DNA of 17,130 bases from JAAYQU01 sp037441445 (GTDB lineage: Bacteria > Bacteroidota > Bacteroidia > Bacteroidales > Salinivirgaceae): contig JBBISE010000064.1 of NCBI GenBank assembly GCA_037441445.1, positions 1 to 17,130 on the forward strand, in the 5' to 3' direction. The notes beneath the pieces were generated by a model. The model was not told the DNA's origin, did no database searches, and saw only the letters and a list, made by a program, of their open reading frames with translations. Made by a program: the position numbers and the translations under genes. Positions within the stretch are counted from its first letter, which is position 1, and every line of letters begins with the position of its first letter. Shown here piece after piece: positions 1-7,577 of this stretch.

Positions 1-1
1 T

Positions 2-627
2 CGGCATGAAGTTCCATATGGCCGTAAACCGAAAAATTATAAACATATGAAAAGTGTAAAAAACGGGTAAACCAATTTGCACAAAAGGTACTGGCAGGAA
101 AGAAACAGTTCACGGCTTTGTATGAAGTTTGGGACATTCTTTTATTGCCTATTTCTCTTGGTTACTATTTCATTGGACGCTTTATGTTTGCCAAAACCTA
201 TTATGCATCAGCCGATTGCAATAATTGTGATATTTGCATTAGAGGCTGTCCGGTAAAAGCAATCATAAAGGTTGACAAGCGGCCATTCTGGACTTTTCGT
301 TGCGAAAGCTGCATGAAGTGTATGGGCAACTGTCCACAGAAAGCCATTGAAACCGGACATGGGTACATTGTTGCCTTTGCGTTGTTTTTCTCAAACCTAT
401 TTATAGGGATTTTTTACCACTATTCTTCAGAGTATTTCTTCGATATTGAAAATAAGCCTTATAGCTTTATCGTAGAGTCGTTGCTTGCGCTACTGTTGTT
501 GTTTGCATGGTACCGGATTATCCACTATCTGATGCGCTTTCGGATTGTTGAGCGCCTTGTAGTTTTCTCATCGCTCACCAAATTTAAATTCTGGGGTCGG
601 CGCTATAAGGCGTTGAAGGATTATTAA
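2..627 (+). CDS. EFR1-type 4Fe-4S ferredoxin with membrane tail, 5'-partial, frameshifted
   Basis: This is the C-terminal part of an EFR1-like iron-sulfur protein, probably an electron carrier at the membrane. Two CxxCxxCxxxCP clusters are visible. Counting from the TTG at 118, they are C34-C37-C40-C44 and C62-C65-C68-C72, the bacterial 2[4Fe-4S] pattern. Two hydrophobic segments follow, at about residues 82-102 and 118-142. The N-terminal flavodoxin-like half expected for this family lies before the window. Upstream of 118 the coding sense continues: frame 2 reads RHEVPYGRKPKNYKHMK, then the reading moves to frame 1 (RVNQFAQKVLAGKKQF). The switch falls in a run of six A at 58-63, and one more A would restore a single frame. 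The TTG at 118 is therefore not a real start. This is either a recent frameshift or a homopolymer sequencing error. The family call is confident; whether the gene works is open. Confidence 0.75.
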
Positions 628-663
628 TTAACGAATTCGGTTTCGACTATTTTAATGATCCCA

Positions 664-711
664 GGTTATCGTAATGACCAAAAAACATGATCATTGGTCA
701 TTACGATAGCC
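664..711. repeat. 17-bp inverted repeat, strong hairpin
   Basis: Arms 667-680 (TATCGTAATGACCA) and 695-708 (TGGTCATTACGATA) are perfectly complementary over 14 bp. Three more pairs, one of them G-T, extend the stem to 664/711, and A681-T694 can close the loop. No T-run follows directly; the first is TTTTT at 723-727, about 11 bases on. The hairpin starts about 36 bases after the ferredoxin stop codon. It could end that transcript, protect its 3' end, or be an extragenic palindrome. The structure is certain; the role is not. Confidence 0.8.
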
Positions 712-906
712 GATTATCATGATTTTTAAAGTTTTGCTTTAATCCCTTCTCATTCCATACTTGCAAAAAATCCCCAAATTCAGATTTTGAGAATTTTTCA
801 GTATGTTTGTTAAATTTGAAAGATATAGACAAGCAAAACTCATGTACACTCTCAATAAAAATCAAGCGCTGGTTAAGGATTTTTAATACATTAAACATAC
901 ATTTTC

Positions 907-951
907 AAATCATCCCATTTTCAAATTTTAAAATCGTCTCATTTTCAAATT
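907..951. repeat. imperfect direct repeat upstream of glpK
   Basis: Two 21-base copies (907-927 and 931-951) match at 19 of 21 positions with a 24-base period. Their core CATTTTCAAAT also occurs a third time at 900-910. The last copy ends 7 bases before the glpK ATG. The repeats could be regulator-binding half-sites or AT-rich slippage products; the sequence alone does not decide. Confidence 0.65.
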
Positions 952-958
952 AAAAGCA

Positions 959-2467
959 ATGAAAACCCACATCCTCTCCCTCGACCAAGGCACCACAAGC
1001 TCCCGCGCCCTTATTTTTGACCATGCTGGAAATATTTGTTCTGTTGCACAGAAGGAGTTAACACAACATTTTCCACAGCCGGGTTGGGTCGAGCATAATC
1101 CAAACGAAATATGGTCGTCGCAGTTGGGCGTAGCTGTTGAGGCTATGTCGAAAATTGGAATTTCAGGAGCTGAACTAGCAGCCATTGGCATTACTAACCA
1201 GCGCGAAACCGCCGTAGTGTGGGACAGAACATCCGGCGAGCCCATTTACAACGCCATTGTATGGCAAGATCGCCGCACAGCCAGCTTTTGCGATGAGTTG
1301 AAAAACAAAGGTTTATCCGAAACCATCCGCCGGAAAACCGGTTTAGTCATTGATGCCTACTTCAGTGCCACCAAAATCCGTTGGATTCTCGACAACGTCA
1401 AAGGCGCCCGTGAAAAAGCCGAACGGAGCCAACTGGCTTTCGGAACTATTGACACGTGGTTGGTGTGGAAACTCACTTACGGAAAATCGCACGTTACGGA
1501 TGTTTCTAACGCAAGCCGGACAATGTTGTTCAATATAAACACTCTGCAATGGGATGCCGAATTGTTGCAACTGTTTAACATTCCCCTGTCAATGCTGCCA
1601 CAAGTTGCATCGAGCAGCGAAGTGTATGTCCAGACCGAAACCACCTGGTTTGGAGCCAACGTTCCCATTGCCGGAATTGCCGGCGACCAACAGGCAGCGC
1701 TCTTTGGGCAGTTGTGCTTAGACGAGGGAATGGTGAAAAATACTTACGGCACCGGATGTTTCATGCTCATGAACACCGGCAGCAAACCTTGCATATCGCT
1801 AAACAACCTGCTTACTACGGTGGCGTGGCAAATCAACGGAAAAACAGCCTATGCGCTCGAAGGCAGCATCTTTATTGCCGGAGCTGTGGTACAATGGCTT
1901 CGCGATGGTTTGGGAATAATCCGCGAATCGTCCGAAATGGAGCCGTTGGCGCGTCAGGTTGATGATAGTGGGGGTCTGTTTTTTGTTCCCGCGTTTACCG
2001 GTATGGGCGCACCACATTGGGATCAATACGCTCGTGGCCTGATGGTTGGCATAAACCGGGGAACAACCCGGGCGCATATTGCACGGGCTGCGTTAGAAGG
2101 CATTGCTTTTCAGGTAACCGATGTGCTCAACCTCATGGAACGCGATTCAAACGTAACTATCAAAGAGTTGCGCGTTGATGGTGGCGCTTCTACCAACAAC
2201 TTGTTGATGCAAATTCAGTCCGATTTATTAGGAATTCCAGTGGTTCGTCCCAAAATAACCGAGTCAACGGCCATGGGAGCCGCTTTCCTTGCTGGTCTTG
2301 CCGTGCAATTCTGGAAAGACACCCACGAACTGCACCAGCAGTGGCAACCCGATAAGCGCTTCGAGCCACAGAAAGACTCAATAACCGTCTCCACAAGGAA
2401 GAAAAAATGGGCCATGGCGGTTGAGCGGGCGAAGGGTTGGGAAACCCAAAGCCAAATGATCGATTGA
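959..2467 (+). CDS. glpK: glycerol kinase
   Basis: Cytoplasmic FGGY-family kinase that converts glycerol and ATP to sn-glycerol 3-phosphate. The 502-aa length is typical. Visible motifs are the N-terminal phosphate loop D9-QGTTSSR, NQRET (R82, E83, glycerol binding), WQDRRT at 103-108, GTIDTWLVWKLT at 162-173, GDQQAALFG with D243, and the C-terminal FGGY signature GLMVGINRGTTRAHIARAAL. GGASTNN follows the signature. The loop just before VPIAGIAGDQQ lacks the GGKGGTR that binds fructose 1,6-bisphosphate in the E. coli enzyme, and it also lacks the His phosphorylated by HPr in Firmicutes. Both controls are probably absent (inference). ATG at 959 gives the canonical N-terminus. The gene stands alone, with no glpF or glpD beside it, and converges with the DoxX gene 24 bases downstream. 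Confidence 0.97.
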   Translation: MKTHILSLDQGTTSSRALIFDHAGNICSVAQKELTQHFPQPGWVEHNPNEIWSSQLGVAVEAMSKIGISGAELAAIGITNQRETAVVWDRTSGEPIYNAIVWQDRRTASFCDELKNKGLSETIRRKTGLVIDAYFSATKIRWILDNVKGAREKAERSQLAFGTIDTWLVWKLTYGKSHVTDVSNASRTMLFNINTLQWDAELLQLFNIPLSMLPQVASSSEVYVQTETTWFGANVPIAGIAGDQQAALFGQLCLDEGMVKNTYGTGCFMLMNTGSKPCISLNNLLTTVAWQINGKTAYALEGSIFIAGAVVQWLRDGLGIIRESSEMEPLARQVDDSGGLFFVPAFTGMGAPHWDQYARGLMVGINRGTTRAHIARAALEGIAFQVTDVLNLMERDSNVTIKELRVDGGASTNNLLMQIQSDLLGIPVVRPKITESTAMGAAFLAGLAVQFWKDTHELHQQWQPDKRFEPQKDSITVSTRKKKWAMAVERAKGWETQSQMID

Positions 2468-2491
2468 GGTGCCTTAAAAATGTGCGGCCTC

Positions 2492-2989
2492 TTATCCGTT
2501 CTTTACTCTGCCTGTTTCCTGTAGTTTCTTGTTCCTTTTTTCGCGATCATGGACAAGAATGACCATGGTTGCTGTTATTATTACAATGTTTTTTATAATG
2601 TATTGTCCTTCGAGTGTTGGGACAACCGGAACAAGAAAAAACGTCTCCTCGGGAAAAATAAAAAGGGGAAACAACGTCCCGGCCATTTGAAGGTAAAGCA
2701 GGGCAACCGTAAACCGTAGATATTTTCCGGTAAGGAATCCTAAACCAATTAGCGATTCCCAGCCGGCTAAAATGGGCATCGAATAGGGTGCTTTTACCAA
2801 ACCAAACGACACAACATCAATCGTTCGCGTAGCAATATCCTCAGCCGAACTAATGCCTGGAAAGAACTTCTGAAAACCAAACCAGAAAAACACAACGCTA
2901 ATACTAACACGTAGCAAAAGAATACCTCGTACCGACATCCAGTCTATAACAGAGCTTTCTACAGTTTCAATCTTATCCTTCAAGTTCAT
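2492..2989 (-). CDS. DoxX-like / DUF417 (YkgB-type) membrane protein
   Basis: A small integral membrane protein of about 165 aa with four predicted helices. The pattern is that of the DoxX/DUF417 group: RGILLLRVSISVVFFWFGFQKFFPG, then ILAGWESLIGLGFLTGK, LYLQMAGTLFPLF, and the C-terminal GQYIIKNIVIITATMVI. No catalytic function is established for this group; some members are linked to thiol or redox stress. The frame stays open to 3124, but those 45 extra residues are polar and unlike the family, so I take the ATG at 2989 (MNLKDKIETVE). The gene is transcribed away from the ArsC-like gene across a 218-base shared upstream region and converges on glpK. Family call good, role unknown. Confidence 0.85.
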   Translation of the reverse strand: MNLKDKIETVESSVIDWMSVRGILLLRVSISVVFFWFGFQKFFPGISSAEDIATRTIDVVSFGLVKAPYSMPILAGWESLIGLGFLTGKYLRFTVALLYLQMAGTLFPLFIFPEETFFLVPVVPTLEGQYIIKNIVIITATMVILVHDREKRNKKLQETGRVKNG

Positions 2990-3125
2990 ATCATTATATG
3001 TCAATAGTTTATATGCATTTAATTTCTCTTGGAAACAGAAGCAAGAATTCGAAAGAAATGTTTTAAGTGGAGCCGTTTTCCTGTCTATGGTTCGGTTTTG
3101 TGCCTTTTCTGAAAATTGTGTCACA

Positions 3126-3143
3126 GAGAGAAATCATTCTCTC
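3126..3143. other. short hairpin in divergent intergenic region
   Basis: GAGAGAA (3126-3132) and TTCTCTC (3137-3143) form a 7-bp stem with a 4-base loop. It lies between the divergent DoxX and ArsC-like genes, 64 bases before the ArsC-like start codon. It may be an operator or a leader hairpin, and nothing else supports either role. Confidence 0.35.
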
Positions 3144-3207
3144 CATCTTTGCAACCAAAATTGAGGTTTAGTGTTATAAAGAAAACTTCAACCTAAGTCC
3201 TAAAAAC

Positions 3208-3663
3208 ATGCAGCACCGAATATTAATCATCAGTACAACAAACAGTAGCCGCAGCCAAATGGCCGAGGCCTTTTTACGAAGTTTTGATCATCGATTAGAT
3301 ATCTTTTCGGCAGGCCTTGAACCTGCAACGAACGTCCATCCCATTGTGGTTAAGGTAATGGCCGAATCCGGAATCGACATTAGTCAATACAAAACTAAGG
3401 GTGTTAACCAGTTTCTTGACCAACCGTTCGATTACGTAATAACTGTCAGTCCCGAGGCCAACAAACATTGTCCGGCGTTTACCGCAGAAGTGAAAAACCG
3501 ATGGCATCTGGCGTTTAATAGCCCAGTTGAATTTGCTGACAATCAAGACGAAACAATAAACGAATTCCGATTAATCAGGAAAGAAATTGAAGAAGGATTT
3601 CTGTCGTTTTACCGTAGTCAGATAGCTGGTCATTCTAAGTGTAGTTGTTGTTGCGGGCATTAA
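3208..3663 (+). CDS. ArsC / low-molecular-weight phosphatase-like protein, catalytic residues lost
   Basis: 151 aa with the fold signature of thioredoxin-linked arsenate reductase (ArsC) and low-molecular-weight tyrosine phosphatases: an N-terminal P-loop, then SAGLEPATNVHP, DYVITV and the C-terminal EFRLIRKEIEEGF helix. The catalytic chemistry is missing. The usual CTGNSCRS loop reads S9-T-T-N-S-S14-R-S, so the nucleophilic Cys and the second loop Cys are both Ser. The Cys82 equivalent is S81, and only C88 remains of the redox pair. The general-acid Asp in the HWxFDDP segment reads N104-S105-P. Each Ser codon is AGY, one base from TGY. The protein ends in a Cys-rich tail, C145-S-C-C-C-G-H151, that could bind metal. 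The frame is intact, so this may be a diverged binding protein and not a decaying gene. No arsR or arsenite pump is adjacent. Arsenate reductase activity is unlikely. Confidence 0.8.
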   Translation: MQHRILIISTTNSSRSQMAEAFLRSFDHRLDIFSAGLEPATNVHPIVVKVMAESGIDISQYKTKGVNQFLDQPFDYVITVSPEANKHCPAFTAEVKNRWHLAFNSPVEFADNQDETINEFRLIRKEIEEGFLSFYRSQIAGHSKCSCCCGH

Positions 3664-3680
3664 TTTTGAAGAACCCATGA

Positions 3681-4624
3681 CCACGGCTTAAGACCCCCGA
3701 ATGTGTTGCCATAAAACCTCAATACACTGTAGAAGAGGCATTGGGTCACATACGGAAATATGGACGGGACTCAGAAACTTTAAACGTAATTTACGTTGTC
3801 AATGACGAATGGAAGCTGATTGATGATATCCGAATCAAGGAAATATTTCTTGCTTCGCCACAGCAAACCATATCCGAAATCATCGATAACCGTTACGTAG
3901 CTCTTAATGCATTCGATGACCAGGAATTTGCCATTGGTGCATTTCAAAACTACGACAGGGTGGCATTGCCGGTGACTGATACAAATGGCGTTTTACTGGG
4001 AATTATTACGGTTGACGACATAATGGACGTGGCCGAAGAAGAATCAACCGAGGACTTTCATAAATTTGGTTTATTCCAGGAGGCTATTATCAATCCTCTA
4101 AAAACCAAAGCGGTGTACATGTACAAAATACGCGTTTTTTGGCCAACCGCTTTGGTTTTTATGAATGTTTTCTCAGGAGCGCAATTTCAAGTTTCGAACA
4201 CGCAATTGAATCCGCCGTAGCTCTTGTGTTTTTTCTTCCTCTTCTTATTGGCAGTAGCTGAAATGCCGGGGCACAGTCAGCAACCCTCATGATCCGGTCG
4301 TTGGCCACTGGCGATGTTGAAACATCCGATTGGTCGCGTCTGCTGGGCAAGGAACTCGTCGTATCATTACTGTTGGGGCTTACATTGGCAGCGGGCGTTG
4401 CTATTATTGCCACTTTCCGTTCCCTGGATATCATTCTTATTGTTAGCGGAACCATGATACTTACTGTCATGACGGGTAGCATGATAGGGTTAATGCTGCC
4501 TTTTATTTTTCCTAAACTAAAACCCGACCCAGCTACGGCCAGTGCGCCGCTAATTATCTCCAATGCCGATATTTGTGGCGTTCTGATATACTTTTCAATC
4601 GCATCCTGGTATTTTGGGATTTAG
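3681..4624 (+). pseudogene. mgtE: magnesium transporter MgtE, degraded remnant
   Basis: Intact MgtE is an inner-membrane Mg2+ channel with a cytoplasmic N domain, two CBS domains and five membrane helices. Here homology begins inside the first CBS domain (VAIKPQYTVEEALGHIRKYG from about 3705) after a stop at 3678-3680, so the roughly 130-residue N domain and a proper start are missing. The second CBS domain (YDRVALPVTDTNGVLLGIIT) is clear. After FSGA at 4170-4181 the frame shifts: the first frame stops at 4218-4220, while the next resumes as AISSFEHAIESAVALVFFL. That frame hits TGA at 4259-4261, exactly where SSGGNAG is expected (it reads SS, stop, NAGAQSATLMIRS). The rest is well kept to the C-terminus (ASAPLIISNADICGVLIYFS). 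Three separate lesions point to a real pseudogene, not one read error. Confidence 0.88.
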
Positions 4625-4709
4625 AAACAGAAAAAATACCACGAAAAGTAGTCAACCAATCATTTTTTTGGTAATATTGTAAGTCGAATTAATTGTTAAG
4701 CGGAAAGCT

Positions 4710-7019
4710 ATGAGGATCAAACTAAGGATTAAACAGAAAATTCTACTGCTAATCATTACAACATCAACCCTTTTATACGCCATTTCCATTGGATATGTCC
4801 TTATCCAGTCACGCAAAATGATGGTTGATGATGCCATAGAAAAAGCCAAACTGGTAGCCGAAAACTCCGCCCAAAAAATGCAAATATTTTTTGAACGGGA
4901 TCTTTCTCTGGCACGTACACTGGCACAGGGACTTTCTGTGTTTAACGAGTTGGACTCGACTGTGTGGCAGCCCTTTTTTGCTAAAATGTACCGACCAATT
5001 TTAGAGCAAAATCTGCACATTAATACATTGTGGGACAGTTGGGAATATTATAGTTATGTACCAAACTACACTAAGGGTTTTGGACGCTATTGCATATCTC
5101 TTTTCCGCGACAAAAACGGTGTTGATATAAAAATTGATCGCCGTAGCCTAACTGGCGATCCCTTGCGTTATGGAGGCTTCAAAAAAGGAAACCAGGAGGG
5201 GATTTGGGAACCCTATCTCGATCAGGTTCTTAAATCCGAAGAGCAATACCTTATGACCACCGTTGCAGCACCAATACGACAACAAGGAAAATTTGTAGGT
5301 ATAATTGGCGTGGATGTCACACTCGAAGATCTACAAAAACAAGTTGAAAAAATCAGGCCTGTCGAAGGCAGTTACTCTTTTTTGATATCCATGGGAGGCA
5401 TCATTGCAGCACACCCTGATACCTCATTCGTAAATAAAAATATTTCCGATGTGCTTGCAAATGAGGTAAATAAACATAAACTTTTGGACGTAATCTCAAA
5501 TGGTAAAGAGTATCATTATATAAAAACTGACCAAAATGGAGACGATCACCTGACGGTTTTTGTGCCCGTAAAAGTTGGAAAATCCTATTCTGTTTGGTCG
5601 CTGGCGTACTCCGTGCCTATGGAGATCATTACCAGTAAAGTCGATAAAAGTTTCTATGTTTCCCTGTTTGTTGGTTTCTTTGGTTTAATTTTATTGGTGT
5701 TGGTAATACTGTTTGTTGCCAACGGGCTTACCCGCCCAATTACCCTAATAACCCATTCCCTCAAGCGATTGAGCATGGGCGAGATTAGCGAAGATTTAGT
5801 TCTGCATCTTCGTACTGGGGATGAAATTGAAGATATGGCACAAGCCCTGAATTATTCTATACAGGGACTTAATCATAAGTCAGTTTTTGCCACCAATATT
5901 GGTAAGGGGAATTATTCAACGCAATTAGAATTACTTTCATCCAACGACGAACTGGGCAAATCGTTAATTGAAATGCAGAAAAGCCTTATAAAAGCGAAAA
6001 ATGAAGAGGAGTTGCGTCTTGCTGAGGAGCGGAAACGCACTTGGGCGAACGAGGGAATTGCCCGCTTTGGGGAAATTCTTCACCGCTTTAGTAATGATCA
6101 AAAACACTTGATTGATGAACTACTCCGACATTTTGTCAAATATCTTGATGCTAATCAGGGCGCACTGTATCTCTTGAATGAAGACGGGGAAGAGAAATTT
6201 CTCGAGATGGTTGGCGCGTACGCCTGGGACAGAAAAAAACTGATGACCAGGAAAATAATGATTGGCGAAGGACAAGTAGGAGCCTGTTTTCATGAAAACC
6301 AAACCATTTATCTGACGAAAGTTCCCAACGACTATATTAAAATAGGCTCTGGACTTGGAGATGCGAATCCAACATGCGTTGTTATTGTTCCACTCAAGCA
6401 TGAAGCCGGGACTTTAGGCGTACTCGAACTTGCTTCCTTCCAGCAAATTGCTGACTATCAAGTGGAATTGCTTGAAAAAGTTTGTCAAAGTGTTGCCAAT
6501 ACCATATCGGTGGTAAAAATAAACGATCGCACCCGGCTGCTGCTTGAAAAATCACAGGAACAAGCCGAGCAGATGCAAGCACAAGAAGAAGAAATGCGGC
6601 AAAACATGGAAGAGTTATTGGCAACTCAAGAAGAAATGGCGCGCAAGGAACATGAAATGTCTCTGCGTATGGACGCCATAAGTGGTCTTGCCATGATTAC
6701 AGAATATGACTTTAATGGTTCAATCCTGTCTGTTAATCATAAAATTTGCGAGGTTACAGGCTATGCAAGGGAAGAATTGCTCAATAAACACCACAGTATA
6801 ATATTCAATAACCAGGATTTTGCTAAAACTGAATCCTATACCGGATTTTGGAAAATGATGCGCAATCAGGTACCTTTCGAAGGAATCCTAAGACGTAAAG
6901 CAAAAGACGGCAAGGAAATTATAGTCAAAGGATATGCTTATCCCATGTTTGATGACGATGGATTACCGTTGAAAGTCATTGAAGTTGGCGTGAAAATAAA
7001 TGAGTTTCTAAACCAATAG
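4710..7019 (+). CDS. Cache-HAMP-GAF-PAS membrane sensor without output domain
   Basis: 769-aa inner-membrane signal receptor. Helix 1 spans about residues 11-33. A large periplasmic double-Cache-like domain follows (about 35-305, including PLRYGGFKKGNQEGIWEPY and VAAPIRQQGKFVGIIGVDVT), then helix 2 (about 315-338). A HAMP linker starts at TRPITLITHSLKRL, with a second HAMP-like segment to about 430. A GAF domain covers about 455-595, a Glu/Gln-rich coiled coil about 600-648, and a PAS domain 654-766 (NGSILSVNHKICEVTGYARE). The protein stops right after the PAS domain. There is no histidine kinase, GGDEF, MCP or phosphatase module, and none is visible in the 250 bases after the stop. Output must pass through a partner, or the gene has lost its effector. 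ATG at 4710 puts helix 1 at the N-terminus. The ligand is unknown. Confidence 0.85.
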   Translation: MRIKLRIKQKILLLIITTSTLLYAISIGYVLIQSRKMMVDDAIEKAKLVAENSAQKMQIFFERDLSLARTLAQGLSVFNELDSTVWQPFFAKMYRPILEQNLHINTLWDSWEYYSYVPNYTKGFGRYCISLFRDKNGVDIKIDRRSLTGDPLRYGGFKKGNQEGIWEPYLDQVLKSEEQYLMTTVAAPIRQQGKFVGIIGVDVTLEDLQKQVEKIRPVEGSYSFLISMGGIIAAHPDTSFVNKNISDVLANEVNKHKLLDVISNGKEYHYIKTDQNGDDHLTVFVPVKVGKSYSVWSLAYSVPMEIITSKVDKSFYVSLFVGFFGLILLVLVILFVANGLTRPITLITHSLKRLSMGEISEDLVLHLRTGDEIEDMAQALNYSIQGLNHKSVFATNIGKGNYSTQLELLSSNDELGKSLIEMQKSLIKAKNEEELRLAEERKRTWANEGIARFGEILHRFSNDQKHLIDELLRHFVKYLDANQGALYLLNEDGEEKFLEMVGAYAWDRKKLMTRKIMIGEGQVGACFHENQTIYLTKVPNDYIKIGSGLGDANPTCVVIVPLKHEAGTLGVLELASFQQIADYQVELLEKVCQSVANTISVVKINDRTRLLLEKSQEQAEQMQAQEEEMRQNMEELLATQEEMARKEHEMSLRMDAISGLAMITEYDFNGSILSVNHKICEVTGYAREELLNKHHSIIFNNQDFAKTESYTGFWKMMRNQVPFEGILRRKAKDGKEIIVKGYAYPMFDDDGLPLKVIEVGVKINEFLNQ

Positions 7020-7210
7020 CAGAATTAAGACCCAGTTACCTTACGAATAATCGTTGTTTTGTATTTAAAAGTCAATAGGTGAGAAAGTTGATTTCAAACT
7101 ATTGATAATCAATATCCTTGAAAACCACGAAAAAACAAGCATTTCAGAATCAAATGAAAAAAAAATCAAAATATTTATGCTTTGAGTTTCATTTATTTCA
7201 GAATATGCTA

Positions 7211-7218
7211 TATATTTG
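7211..7218 (+). promoter_or_regulatory. probable -7 element of the HU gene
   Basis: TATATTTG matches the Bacteroidota -7 consensus TAnnTTTG exactly and lies 51 bases before the chosen HU start. At the -33 position only a weak TTC (7188-7190, N20) is present. Because this element overlaps the TTG at 7216, a start there can be excluded. Confidence 0.5.
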
Positions 7219-7269
7219 CAGTTCGATAATGGAAACCCAAATAATGTACATATCATAAAAGTTATCAAA

Positions 7270-7563
7270 ATGACAAAAGCAGATATCGTAAACGAAGTAT
7301 CCAAAAACACAGGGATCGAGAAAATAGTCGTACAAAGGACTGTAGAGGCTATGATGGAATCAATTAAAATGACACTGGAACGCGGAGATAATGTTTATCT
7401 CAGAGGTTTTGGCAGTTTCGTTGTGAAGAAAAGAGCTGAGAAAACTGCTCGTAATATTTCTCAACAAACAACCCTTATTATCCCCGAGCATTTCATCCCA
7501 TCGTTCAAACCTGCAAAGACTTTCGTTAATAAAGTAAAAGAAAACGTTAAGCGTAGTAAATAA
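7270..7563 (+). CDS. HU/IHF-family DNA-binding protein
   Basis: 97-aa nucleoid protein that binds and bends DNA as a dimer. The start MTKADIVNEVSKNTG is the usual HU N-terminus. The beta-arm region reads RGFGSFVVKKRAEKTARN (45-62), followed by IPEHFIPSFKPAKTF (71-85), close to the HU signature GFGSFxVxxRxxRxGRNP. The frame is open upstream to 7216, but those 18 residues are not HU-like and overlap the likely -7 element, so the ATG at 7270 is used. A short, highly basic tail (KVKENVKRSK) ends the protein. The next gene begins 14 bases after the stop and is probably co-transcribed. HU next to an RNase G gene is a recurring arrangement in Bacteroidota (recalled, not searched). Confidence 0.93.
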   Translation: MTKADIVNEVSKNTGIEKIVVQRTVEAMMESIKMTLERGDNVYLRGFGSFVVKKRAEKTARNISQQTTLIIPEHFIPSFKPAKTFVNKVKENVKRSK

Positions 7564-7577
7564 TAGGAGATTGGGAA

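Larger units (their letters stand above)
628..958. other. AT-rich intergenic region before glpK
   Basis: This 331-base gap holds a strong hairpin (664-711) and an imperfect direct repeat just before glpK (907-951); both are listed separately. A 65-codon open frame on the minus strand (898 down to 701) has no recognisable motif, and its 3' end runs into the hairpin arm, so I do not call it a gene. I see no convincing Bacteroidota promoter (TTG-N19-TAnnTTTG) for glpK. A lone TATGTTTG at 802-809 has no TTG at the right distance. Confidence 0.6.

Noticed and set aside
701..898. 65-codon open frame on the minus strand between the ferredoxin gene and glpK
   Set aside because: It has no recognisable motif and a skewed composition explained by AT-rich DNA, and its 3' end overlaps the hairpin arm.
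959..2467. Several long open frames in other frames and on the opposite strand within glpK and other genes
   Set aside because: All lie inside strongly supported genes and encode no recognisable protein.
2990..3124. 45-residue N-terminal extension of the DoxX-like protein
   Set aside because: The residues are polar and unlike the family, whose start is well matched by the ATG at 2989.
3208..3663. Functional arsenate resistance gene
   Set aside because: Catalytic Cys and Asp are absent and no arsR, acr3 or arsB gene is adjacent.
7216..7269. 18-residue extension of HU from a TTG start
   Set aside because: It overlaps the TATATTTG -7 element, and HU proteins begin at the MTKADIV position.
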